64,000 nucleotides of DNA from Cristatella mucedo (lineage: Eukaryota; Bryozoa; Phylactolaemata; Cristatellidae): positions 5,899,501 to 5,963,500 of the forward strand of contig WPIO01000020.1 in the NCBI GenBank assembly GCA_009760855.2, written 5' to 3'. The translations under genes were made by a program, and so were the position numbers. The notes under the pieces are model-generated. The model saw nothing but the letters and a program-made list of their open reading frames with translations. It made no database searches and was not told the origin of the DNA. Positions 44,970 to 56,200 of the stretch are shown here, piece after piece (positions within the stretch are counted from its first letter, which is position 1; the number at the start of each line of letters is the position of its first letter).

Positions 44970-45110
44970 CGCTCGCTCGCTCTTCCCAACCAAGGTCGTG
45001 GGCTCGAGTCCTGCAGCGGGTAATCCTTTATTGGCGTCAGTTAGCGCTAGTGATAGCCATTGAGGCTCCTCTGTGGCTATATAAATGAGGCCATAAATCA
45101 ACTAGCATAT
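44970..45110 (+). mobile_element. SINE-2 copy
   Basis: AAGGTCGTGGGCTCGAGTCC (B box), GGGTAATCCTTTATTGGCG and GCGCTAGTGATAGCC, tail AATGAGGCCATAAATCAAC. Confidence 0.8.
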
Positions 45111-45511
45111 TTTTCAAGGTGAGTCGAACCACATGACGGCGACTTCCGCCGAACGTGGTAGTTTTCCCACGCCGATAGCTTTATCCTCGCAGGCGTCATT
45201 CGTCTTGCACCTTTATTCTTGAAAAAACCAATTAAAGCAAATTACGAAGATTAATATTTTAAAAAATGATTTACCTATTTGCGCGAGTGTGACTATTCAT
45301 TGACACACGTGTCTTGGAGAAGTTTCCGCGTAACCCTCACTAGTTCAGCTAGCAGCACAATGTGGGCAAAGCGTGTGGACTTGACGCACTCGGCACGTCC
45401 ATCAACTAGCACCGCTGGAAACGCTTGCCTGTGGCAATGGACTCAGGTGCATACATTGCTGTTGGGCGTTCGTAATATATACTTATGATAATGGAGATGT
45501 TGGATAATTGC
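45111..45511. other. No recognised features
   Basis: Unique-looking sequence, stops in all frames. Confidence 0.4.
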
Positions 45512-45662
45512 TGATATATAATGTATTTGTATAGCGCCCCAATAGAACTAAATCTCTATTCAGGTGCTTCACATGTGCCTCGGGGCTTGAGCCCAAGACC
45601 TCCGCCAGACCTTGGTCGGGGCGAGCACCTTAACCGTTGGACCATACCAGCTCAGCTGCTAG
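45512..45662 (-). mobile_element. SINE-1 copy with LINE-A-type tail
   Basis: The minus-strand head GAGCTGGTATGGTCCAACGG, with A-box TGGTCCAACGG, is followed by B-box GGCTCAAGCCCC. The stem-loop tail is GAAGCACCTGAATAGAGATT and AGTTCTATTGGGGCGCTATA, then CAAATACATTATATATC. This is one of the clearest SINE-1 copies. Confidence 0.85.
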
Positions 45663-46025
45663 TCTCACTGCTTGCGCCTACGATGGTGAGCACCACTCGA
45701 AACATGCCTTTCGATAATGGTTGAGTTGGGGCACGTGTTTGCAGAACTATTGTTTGCTTAAATTGTGTGAATTCGTAATCAAAGCTCATTCTAATAGTTC
45801 AAGAGGGAGAACTTTGCATCTAGCATTTAAATGTAAATTTCATGAGAGTGCAATCACCCTAAACAATGCGGTATCAGCCAGGGTTACAGGTCCGCGTGAT
45901 GGAAACTGAAATGTCGATAAACTCCTTAGGAATCAAGAAATCACAATTTTAAAGGAGATTATTGAACAGACTGTTGGTAACGTGCATGTGTCTGGTACCA
46001 TCGCCTTGAATGACGTTGTGAAGGA
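45663..46025. other. No recognised features
   Basis: Short frames only. Confidence 0.4.
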
Positions 46026-46095
46026 ATAATAATAGTACATTCGATATAGCGCTCTCAGAGAACCCAGTCTCTTTCTTGGCACTCTACATCATTCT
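46026..46095 (-). repeat. LINE-A 3' tail (solo)
   Basis: An AATAATAATAG tail with AGCGCTCTCAGAGAACCCAG and TCTCTTTCTTGGCACT, the LINE-A stem-loop. Confidence 0.75.
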
Positions 46096-46752
46096 ATGCA
46101 AGTTCCAGCTACTGTAGAGCGCCTGACCGTGGTAACTTGCTTCCTGGCTTATACAATTACTAACCACTGAGGCGATGGACTGTTGCACTGATGGCGGTCA
46201 AGCTGTTAAACTACTCTGCAATCTTGCTGCCGATGGTGGCCGTAATCCGAGTCGTGTGACTGTTTTTTTCAATCCTCACTACGTTTCTGATGATGAACGG
46301 TTTTCGCAAATTTTCTGTCGAGCGGCAATGATATATTCACATGCCCACGCTTGACAATGACGAGGAAGATTGCTTGGTGACTTCGTGTGCATTGACGATT
46401 CGTCTAAACATTTTTTACCGCTTGGGCAAGCAAGCTCATTCTTTCACACGTCGTAATTTTTACTTACTTTCGCCATTTCCTTTGTGATCGTAACCGGCGG
46501 AAAGGAAGGCAACGATACACGTGCATGTGCACTGCTACGACCCTGCTGCTGTTGTAGAGTAGTCGTGTATTTAAAGCAAATCAATTAGAATTCGTGTTCC
46601 GATTCGCTGTAACTTAATGGTTCACTTCCTTTCAAAGGTCTGCTAGTTGATATTATTGTTTTACACTAAATTTACAAGCGAACGTCTGGACCTTAAAGTC
46701 AATACACTCCTTGCTAGAGGGGTCAGTACCGGTCTAGGTCAAATTACAAAAT
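46096..46752. other. No recognised features
   Basis: No gene, SINE or LINE sequence seen. Confidence 0.4.
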
Positions 46753-46812
46753 GGTAATAATATTAGAACATTTGCATTGCACCTGAGGAGAACTAACTCT
46801 CGCAATAGGCAC
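46753..46812 (-). repeat. Degenerate LINE-A 3' tail
   Basis: GGTAATAATATTAG, GCACCTGAGGAGAACTAACT and CTCGCAATAGGCAC match the stem-loop loosely. Confidence 0.5.
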
Positions 46813-46892
46813 ATAGCTTTTTCTGTTTAATCCCTCCTCCCTCGATCGGTGGAGAGGGCGCATTTAGTCACTTGTCCAACGTCGTGGCCCAC

Positions 46893-47300
<408 letters not shown>

Positions 47301-47309
47301 AATTTTATT

Positions 47310-47440
47310 TTAATACCGGCGGAAGCGCCTTAACGGCTCTCATCACCACTTGCAGTAGTGAGAAAAGATCGTCCACAGCATGACTCCGACCCACGACCTG
47401 GATCGTGAAGAATTTGCACCTGACCTCCTGGGCTAAGACA
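47310..47440 (-). mobile_element. SINE-2 copy
   Basis: Minus-strand GTCGTGGGTCGGAGTCATG (degenerate B box), GGACGATCTTTTCTC and AAGTGGTGATGAGAGCCGTT. It lies directly beside another SINE-2. Confidence 0.7.
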
Positions 47441-47559
47441 AAGGGGCAAGCCGGTCACATCGCCTACAGCGTTTCTGGCGCTACCCAACTTACCGCTACC
47501 GAGGGGTCGTGAGATCGCTAGCGCGACCTGGACTGAAACACTACGCTCGCCTGGGCGAT

Positions 47560-49548
47560 TTCGCCGAGCGTAATTCTCGAGCGCACAGCGTCGCTGCTCG
47601 TCTAGTTTAGCCTTTCTCCCGCTCTCCCCGCCTCATCTCCTCCTCCCCCCGCAAACACTGGCCACGACAAATGCGCGGACCTCGCCCTCCGCACGGGGCG
47701 CTGCGATGCAGGGGAAATGCCGCGCCTGCGCACCTTCACCGCCTACGCCAGGCAGGCGTCACCAGCGCAGACCGAGGGCTCGACGCGCCTGACTGAGAGC
47801 GGCGCCGGCGCAGGCTCCCGGCGGCTCGGGCCAAAGAAGAACCCCAAAGGACGACCCAACCCTAAACCCCGGAAACCGTCCTCCTTCCGGCCCCTGACTC
47901 GCAGCGGGAAAACTCTGCCATCGATTCCTTACCCGGCAAAAGACATCGCTCCTATTCGACAAACGGGAAACGGGGAAACACCTGCACCCAAACTTGGCGC
48001 GGGCTCGCGAGCGTTTACGAACGCGTCCGACGTCCGCGTCTCGAGCCACCTCGCCGAGCCGCCGACTTTGGAGCACCGGCCCGTTGCCGGCAGGTGACGT
48101 GCGCGCCTGCACGCGCTCGCCGCCTGACGAATGCTAGGCAGGTCGCTGGCTATCCCACTCGCCGGCTGGCTCCGCGGACGCTCTGGCCGACTCGCTCCGG
48201 CTGGCTTACTTCCGGACGCACTCTCGCTGAGCCCCATGGCTCCCGCTAGCTCTCCGGCTCTTTCCAACGCCGGCTTTCCCTTTCCGCTGCTGAAGCCTCA
48301 CATCTTTAAATAGTTTGGTCCGTAGGTCACCTCCCCCAAGGCAAAAGTATAACCACACTTCTCAGGCAAGGCTGGCTCGCGAGGCCGAGACACTCTCAGC
48401 GACTCCTTACTAGGGTATGCGAGCGTTTGACGTATAAATCCGAGTTGCCTCCCGGCGTGCGTTCGTTGCGGCGGCAGGGTGTAAAAAAAGCCCGCTATGT
48501 TTTATTTAGGATGCAAGATTTTCACAAAGGCTCAAGTGACTCGATTACTAAAAAGTGGCAGCAGATCCGAATTCGGCAGCTGCTCATCGAGTGGAATTAG
48601 GACACGATTCCGTCGGCGGCGACGGTCAGGGGGTTGTGAGAATATGGGACGAGCCAGACCGCTGAGCCGCTGGGCGGAGTGGGGCTGAGGGGGCAAATTA
48701 TCCTCGCCCCTTCCCTGGCGGCTCTGCCGCTGCGTTCGTTCACCGACATTCTACACGGTTAAAGACTTGATTACAAATTGCATATTCCTCCGCTTGGCGT
48801 CGTTAGTAGATTTGGCGGGCAGAGGCGACGGTTACAGCGGAGGTGGTCAAAATGTCCTCCGCGGAATCCTACAACGAGCCGGCAGCCGGCGCGGAGCTGC
48901 CGGGGCCACAGCAGCGCGATCCGAGCCGACCGAGCGCAGGGTCCTTCTGTTGAGGACTCGCGGGACGCGTAATCGAGGCTATACTGCGAGTCGTTGCGGG
49001 GACTCGACTGCAAAGGGTCGGCTAAAGATGAGACGGACACCAGCGCTTTAACCTAGCTTCTTCACGAGCTTACCGCCGCAGCAGCGGACAATCAATCCTT
49101 ACCGCCCCGCCGATGGCGCCCAGCAGTGCCGGACCGCCGCCCGCGAAGCGGACGGCACAGCCACCGTCGCGAGCATCCGCTTCGAGGCGTCCAGAGCGCG
49201 TCCGACGGTCCGCCGAGGAATTCGCTTATCACCGCAGGACGCCGCAAGGTCAAAGGGTAGGGACTATCGAAAGGAAGGATAGCGGATCGGCCGCTCGCGT
49301 CCTTGAAACCGCGCCCCTTCCCCCGAGGCCATCGCCACACCTCGGCCGTTGCGACGCCTCCCCCGACTGGACCGACGCCGGACGCGGGCCGAAGACCTCT
49401 CTCGCGGCATCAGCCGCAATTCCACTCCCCGCCGACAGCTGCGGTCATCGACCGTTCGTTCGCAGTCGCGCAGGCGCGAGGGCCTGCGCCGGGCCCGCTC
49501 TCTCTCGCGCGTGCGTGCTCTAGCCGCCGCGCGCGCCGGTCGCTCTAA
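47560..49548 (+). promoter_or_regulatory. GC-rich, CpG-rich region upstream of the carrier gene
   Basis: Strong GC and CpG enrichment begins about 2 kb before the ATG at 49549 and continues into exon 1, as in a CpG-island promoter. No TATA box is evident. Long frames on both strands are compositional. I cannot place the transcription start. Confidence 0.45.
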
Positions 49549-49679
49549 ATGGATTTCCTAATCGGCGGTGGAGCGTCGGCTGGAGCGGTGCTCTTCACGA
49601 ACCCGCTCGAGGTGGTCAAGACGCGCATGCAGCTGCAGGGAGAGCTCAAAGCCAGAGGTCACTTTGCCGTCACGTACAG
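49549..49679 (+). CDS. SLC25A35: SLC25A35-like exon 1
   Basis: Residues 1-43 plus two bases. It ends TACAG before GCGAGT, a GC donor. This split gives YRNVFHA across the junction, exactly as in the family. Confidence 0.9.
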
Positions 49680-50131
49680 GCGAGTGGCGCGCTCGCGCTC
49701 CTTGACCTCTGCACCGCCGCCGCCGACGCAGTCGCCGCCTCTGTGGCGGCGGCGGCTGCGTCGGCGGCGTTGCGATCTTTACCGCCGCTGAAGGCGCCGC
49801 GGGGCTGCGGCTCACCGCCGCCGGCCGCCGCCGCCGCCACCGCATCGTCTCTCTAGCCGCGAAAGTGCGACTTGCCGCCTCTCAGGAACGTCTTTCACGC
49901 ACTCTACGTGATTCCGAAGGTCGACGGCGTCTCTGCCTTGCAGAAGGGACTCGCTCCGGCGCTCTGCTACCAGTTCATTATGAACGGTACGAGACGAGCG
50001 CTCTACCAGGTGCGCGTTCACTCTGCGCCCAGACCAGCACGCTTCCCCCTCCCCACGTGGCCAGGCCAGCGCTCTGTCCCTAGACCCACCCCCACTTCCC
50101 GCTACTTGCGAGCTGCAATTCCTCGCGCGCG

Positions 50132-50204
<73 letters not shown>

Positions 50205-50205
50205 A

Positions 50206-50257
<52 letters not shown>

Positions 50258-53200
50258 TGAGGCAGAGAGAGAGGGAGAGAGAGAGAGAGCCGCCAATCCG
50301 GCATCGCTCGCCGGCTGCCGCTTACCCGTCGGCGGTTCGCACTTCCGCTGGTGCTCTCTGCGGCCTCCAGCCTGCAGAGGCGAAGGGTAGCGCTGACCTC
50401 GCGATGACCTTGGCGTGTTCGGCCGACTTGCGCTCGCGCCAGTCTCACAGAAACGAGCCACGCAGTCGCCGGAGCCTCCATTCGAGCGTGCGAGCGAGCT
50501 CTGCGTTTAGCCGAGGGCGTCGCTCTACGGTGACGTGCTTCGTTCACCGGGCTGAGAGCGCGCCGCGACAGGTAGACCCTTTCGGGGCAGCTGAGCGCAA
50601 AGACCCGACCGCTGGGGCTCCATCGCATTCCTTGGACGCACGACCAAGTCTCCTGAGCTCTCGTCTCTTGGAGGTCGTCCGTCCTTCGCCGGTTGCTCGA
50701 GGAGACCATTCGGCATAAACGCGCTACATGCTCCGCTAGTTAGTTAAGCTTGCTACTAAGCACGCATTGCAATGACCAGCCTATAATTGTGGAAAAAATT
50801 ATGGGGATCTCCTACTTTATCTTTGGAAGACGGCCCAGAGTTCCCGCTTAACTGGCCGGTGAGCCCGCCTTACTGAAAGAAAATCTCGCTGTTCTTTCTT
50901 AATGAAGCAAAATCTGTATAGGATACAAATAAAAATAGTTCTTTCTTAATGAAGCAAAATTCAAACGCCGCAGTGAAGCTCATGCTATTCCTGCGCGCGC
51001 TTCACTAGAGGGGCGTGCCTTTCACCGAACTCTCAGGCAAAAAGAGCTGCCTACTGCAAGACTCTGACGCACTCTGACCTCGGATGCGAGGTGCGAGCGC
51101 GTCAACGCTGGGCAAAGACTGCGGCAGAGGACAGTCGCCGGCGCCGAGCTTTGCTCTCTTTGGCTCGCATCCACTGACGTCAGAGTTTGGTACTTTATCA
51201 CGTTTGGTAGCCTTTCTCTTTTCGCTTTGCCCTGAGGAAATTAAGTTTTCAATTATGTGAGTACTTTTTCCTATCGCATTCCTCGCGGATTCTCTTTACA
51301 CTGGTCATCGCCGGCTATAGTATCAGCAACGACATTATTTAAAGCGACGGTGCATGCTAACCTATACTAGGTACTTCAAAAATTATGGGTATATAGCGCG
51401 TGCCCCAGTGGAGTGCTTATTCACTAATTCAGTATTGTTATTATTCGTCATTATTTATTCCTAGTCATATATTTCCGAGCGTGCAATTACTTCTGCAATT
51501 GAAATACGGCGCGCAAAAAATGTCATCTGCGGTCGAAAAAATGCACGCCAAGCGTTTCGCGAAATCTATCGCGACGCGCCAGGCTCATCCGCGCGCGCGC
51601 GCGCGCGCGCGCGCACTCGCTGCATCCGGCGTCTGTCTGTAGTCGCGAGGTTTCGCATCCCGCTCCAGGTGCTACTCGAAAGCGAGGTCTTCGGCTCGCA
51701 TCTTGCCGGAAGCCCCGTCGCCCAGCATCTGCTGTCTGGAGCGATGGCTGGAGCTGTGGCTTCATTCATCACCAGTCCGTTTTTTATGGTGCGTACGAGT
51801 ATTTCATGCCGTACGCGTATTTCATGCCGTACGCATATTTCATGCCGCGAGCGCCGCTGGCGCAGCTGCTGCGGCTGACGGCCGGCGGGATGTGCTCGCA
51901 CGCCTCTCGTGGGTATTTGCAGCATCTGCGCCAAGTGCCTAGAAAGAGATGAAGTTCTCTGAGGGCGCTGTGCAAATCTATCGGTCCTATCGCCATTATA
52001 CTAGTAAGACGCGTAGCGGTGCGCCACCGGGAACTCGAGTGCTCGCGAAAACGGCAATGGCACCGACTCCGGAGCGTCCATGTACAGACAGACAGGCCGA
52101 GCGAGTGTGAAAGAGCGAGCGCAGGCCGAGTTACGAGAACGCCCACGTGGCGGAGCGGACTGCTTGCCCCGCGGATGGCTGCCACTTGTGGGCAACCGCC
52201 GCTCTATTTTTTTGGTGAGTCGTAATGGAACGCTAGGTAAGGTGGTAGCTTTACACGACCTCGGCCCCGGGGTCGTGGGTTCTAATCCTGCGGTGGGCGA
52301 TCCTCTATCGCCGCTGCAAGCGATGGCGATAGTCGTAAAGGCACTTCTGTCGCTGTACAAAAGAAGCTGTTAAATCAGCGGCCCAGGGGTTAAGGTGCTC
52401 ACCTTTACGACTGGGGTCCTGGGCTCGAGCCCTGTGGCATATATGAAGCGCCTGGATAGAAATTTGGCTCCCTTAGGTAGTTATGCAAATGAATTATTAT
52501 AACTTGTATTAGTAATTAAACGTGGAAAATGCTAGCGGTCAGTCGGAGCACTTTTCTAATTCATCTCATGAAGCGAGTAGATGTATCTGAACACTAAAAA
52601 TTGATACTCATCAAGTTATTCAAGACACGAAGGCCAGACTTCCCAATCTGGTAATGATCCCCCCAATCGCGCTTACGCGTCGCCACGCAGCCGATATCAG
52701 ACTGCAAAACTTCCTTCAGCTCCGGGTGACCGGTGAGTGAAATGGACCTTGTTATCGGTACTGGCTATTTACCGTCGACGAACCTGAACGCCAGTCAACC
52801 AGTTCAAGAGGGCAATCTTGCTAGGACATGCGCGAACCTGTACTGATCAGATGCACTTCTCGCTAGCGGCAAGAGCACGTTCTTCTCATTATCATCATTA
52901 CTTGATGAAACGAGAACTTCGACATCCCAGGACAACAGAGCGTGCCGGTTGTCGATGAGGCAGACGAGGTCAATGGGTTAGCCCGGCGAAAAGCTCCGTG
53001 GGCGAGAAACAGCGACTTCGGCAGCAAAGCTCCCCCGAGCGAGCCCCACCCCCAAAGCGTCTGAGCCAGCGTCTTGCTCTCGAAATGCTTTCTACGCTTT
53101 CACTGCAGCCGAACTCTCGCACGAACATCGCGCGAACCGCCCAGGCATTATGCGGCGGCTCACCGACCTTCCAAACCCTGCAAATATAGCACAGCCATCT

Positions 53201-56200
53201 AGGCAGTTCGCGGTTAAGGATGCGATATCCCAAACTGCGACGTTCTCCTTCAGCTGTCCGCCGCGAGCACGGTTTGACAATGAGCAAAGGATTTTACCTG
53301 TCACTAGTAGCCATTAGTAGTCACTGCTCACTAGTAGTCAATGCTTAGACCTAAAAACGTACGTAGCAGCTGTACGCATGTGCACTTACCCGAACGTTTG
53401 AAGCCCGGATTTTGACACGAGTCAAGGCATACTGGTTAAGAGAATGCGTGACTGTGTCGGCAGTCGGATTTGAGTTAAAATGCCTCGCTGGAAATATCGT
53501 TTACCAGTAAGATTCGAAGACGTGTCAAGCACTCGCCGAGAGCTCAACCAACGACTTTTATCAATATCGGCCAGAGCCCTTGTCAAGCCTTTTATTGGCA
53601 GTTACAGCGTCGATGCCACACAATAGTGGCCGCCCATTTTTTTATCGCATTTTGCCTGCTAAAATAGAATCCAGTCAGTAATGCCCGATAGTGACGACCG
53701 GTCTGACCAGGCTACACTGCTTCGAAGGCGAATGTCGAGCGATCGCCGAATGAGAGTCGCAAATTGGAGCGGAACCAACCCTATCGAGTGCCTTTAGTGA
53801 ATCGCTTGCTTCGTGAGTGGCTCCTTCATTTCCAATATCTGCTCGTTATTAAGCTTAAATTAACCTTGAGGAATTGCAAGTTTTCATCGGTTACAGCGCT
53901 GCATTATAGAAGGAAATACTATTCTGGTGGGAGGGGCACCACTTTGCGTCAGCCTAGCGGGCGGGGTGAGACACCTGCTCGGATGGCTTGCTGGGCCTGA
54001 ACTCGCTTAGGCTTTGGGCGTGCGGATGCATGTGCGGTCTTCAGATGAGCAATAGGCTCAATTAAACATTGAGCCACCTGACCCGCTTCCGGCGCAGGTC
54101 AAGACACAGCTGCAAGCGAGATCCAGCGATTCGATTGCTGTGGGCTACCAGCACAAGGAGGCCACACTTCGCTCTTCCCTTCGATCGGCCTATGCTGCAT
54201 CCGGTATTAGGGTGAGAAAAACCGCGAGCTCGCTGTCCGATCACTCGCCTGAACCTCTTCTGGACTGGTTCACTCTTCGACGCATTGCATGGCCAGCAAA
54301 GTAGGGTGTAATTGATCAGGTCTGTGCCAAGACAGTATGGCTGTGGCTGCTATATGTCACGTTGCTTAAAAATGGCCGTCTTCATTAGAGTTTATTGTCA
54401 AAGCAGCAGCCAGTCGCTCGACTTATCGCCGAGAATGAAGTTCACTTTCTTAGGGAGTCTACCGAGGAGCTCCGGCACTGGCCATCCGGGTGACTTTTGG
54501 GTCAGCGGCCGAGGTGACGTCATTTGCGGTCGCAAAGGACTTCCTCCATAGCTACGAGGTAAGCCAGCGACCGAAACTTGCCCGTTGTGCCTGTACCTGG
54601 CGCCACCGGATGTTCACTTGCTTACCTCGAGCGGATGCTCTAGTAAAGGGTCGAATTCCTGAACCGGGTGTTAGTCGATTGCTTTCTTTCCAGCATACAG
54701 AAAGTGCCCAGACATATTTAGCTCTCCAAGGTTCCTATTTATATAATTAATATGGTTGTAATTACTACTAACAGAGAGGCATGTCGGCTGAAATGGCAGG
54801 CTTGAAGCATTTATTCAGGGCATTCGGATGATATAAGCTTGCCAGCATTTACTTAAAGTGTTTCAGAAAGTAGTCACAGCCTAGCCACGAGGCTAGCTAG
54901 TAAGTGAGCAAGCTACCTCAGTCGCAGTACGTTACAACGCACGCTTTTGATCCTTGTCTGTGAAGAGGCCTCTTTTGAATTCAAGTTACTGCAGCGCTCT
55001 TTATAATAGCATAGTAAAAAAGAAGGAAATGACATTTGTAATATATATATAATATCTTCTGTCGTGACTTCACAAAGCTATGCGAAGACGAGGTTACGAC
55101 AGTGAGTTTTCTATAACACACTCAGGTCTATGCGGCTTCGCTACGCATGCAGTAGCCAACAGACGTCATCAAAGCAGCATAGAGAAAGTGAGAGAGAGGC
55201 TTAGCTGAGTCCAGAGCTGGTGACCTGGATTGACGGATTCCTGGATTGTCGATTAGCTTGCTCAATCAGGAATTCTATTTAGGAGAACAGTTGAGGAAGT
55301 GAGTTCAGAAGAGGTAGCAGCGTAAGACGGCTGGAAACGAGCTGCATCCGTTGGTAGCAAGAGAGTATAAGACTGGTTCAAGTATGTTTCGAAGTATAGG
55401 ACCCGAAGAGCAAAAGCTTCTGTCGCCAAAATATTTAAGCAAAGAAAGGGAACAGCTCATCCGCTGTCCAATAAGGACCCGAGGGCACGATGAGGCTGAA
55501 GCTAGTGTAGCAGTTCAGCTCGAAGTAAAGGAGACTAACCGTGGCGGATCTCGTGGGTCACTGTAAGATTTGTATAGTGCCTGAGCTATATCTCTTTCAT
55601 GGCACTTTATAGCTGGAAAGGAAGATTGGCAATAGGCTAGGGATATCATGCACAGTGCGATCACCCATGTTCGCATACAGGACAATTCACACAGACCCGG
55701 CCAATGATGTGAGGAGCTACCGTGGGTTGATTATTAGAAGTTTATCGCACTCTGAACGCATTCCATTGGCGCACACTATAATACTGTTCGACGGGTTAGA
55801 GACTGCCTAATGACCTGTAAGTGTGAGTCTCATCGCAGCCTTGAAGATCTCGTATGCGAAAAATATTCGCTGTCTTGGCATCAAGCAAAATCTCGATTTT
55901 TAAGTAGCCAATGTATGCAGCAGCTGCCAAGCTCGGCAGCACGTTGAGGCTGCCGTCAAAAGCATGGCCGACACACATCTCCCCCACTTCTGTCCGAGCT
56001 TCACTGGATTCCTATGAAGCATAGAACTGACTTGACATGCTCTCTTTAGCCCTACAGGTCGCTGCACTCTCGTGCACTGGCCTACCCATCCGACCTCATT
56101 GAATCGTCACGGTGCTCTCACACTTCTGGACATCAAGTCGTATCGCCACTACTCACACAAGATTGAAATCTTTTGCTCGGACTTTCGGATCGTATGCACC

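Noticed and set aside
50080..50709. 209-codon open frame on the minus strand
   Set aside because: It reads through the CG/GA/GACA microsatellite in intron 2 of the carrier gene; the Ser/Leu/Cys/Val repeats are simple-repeat translation.
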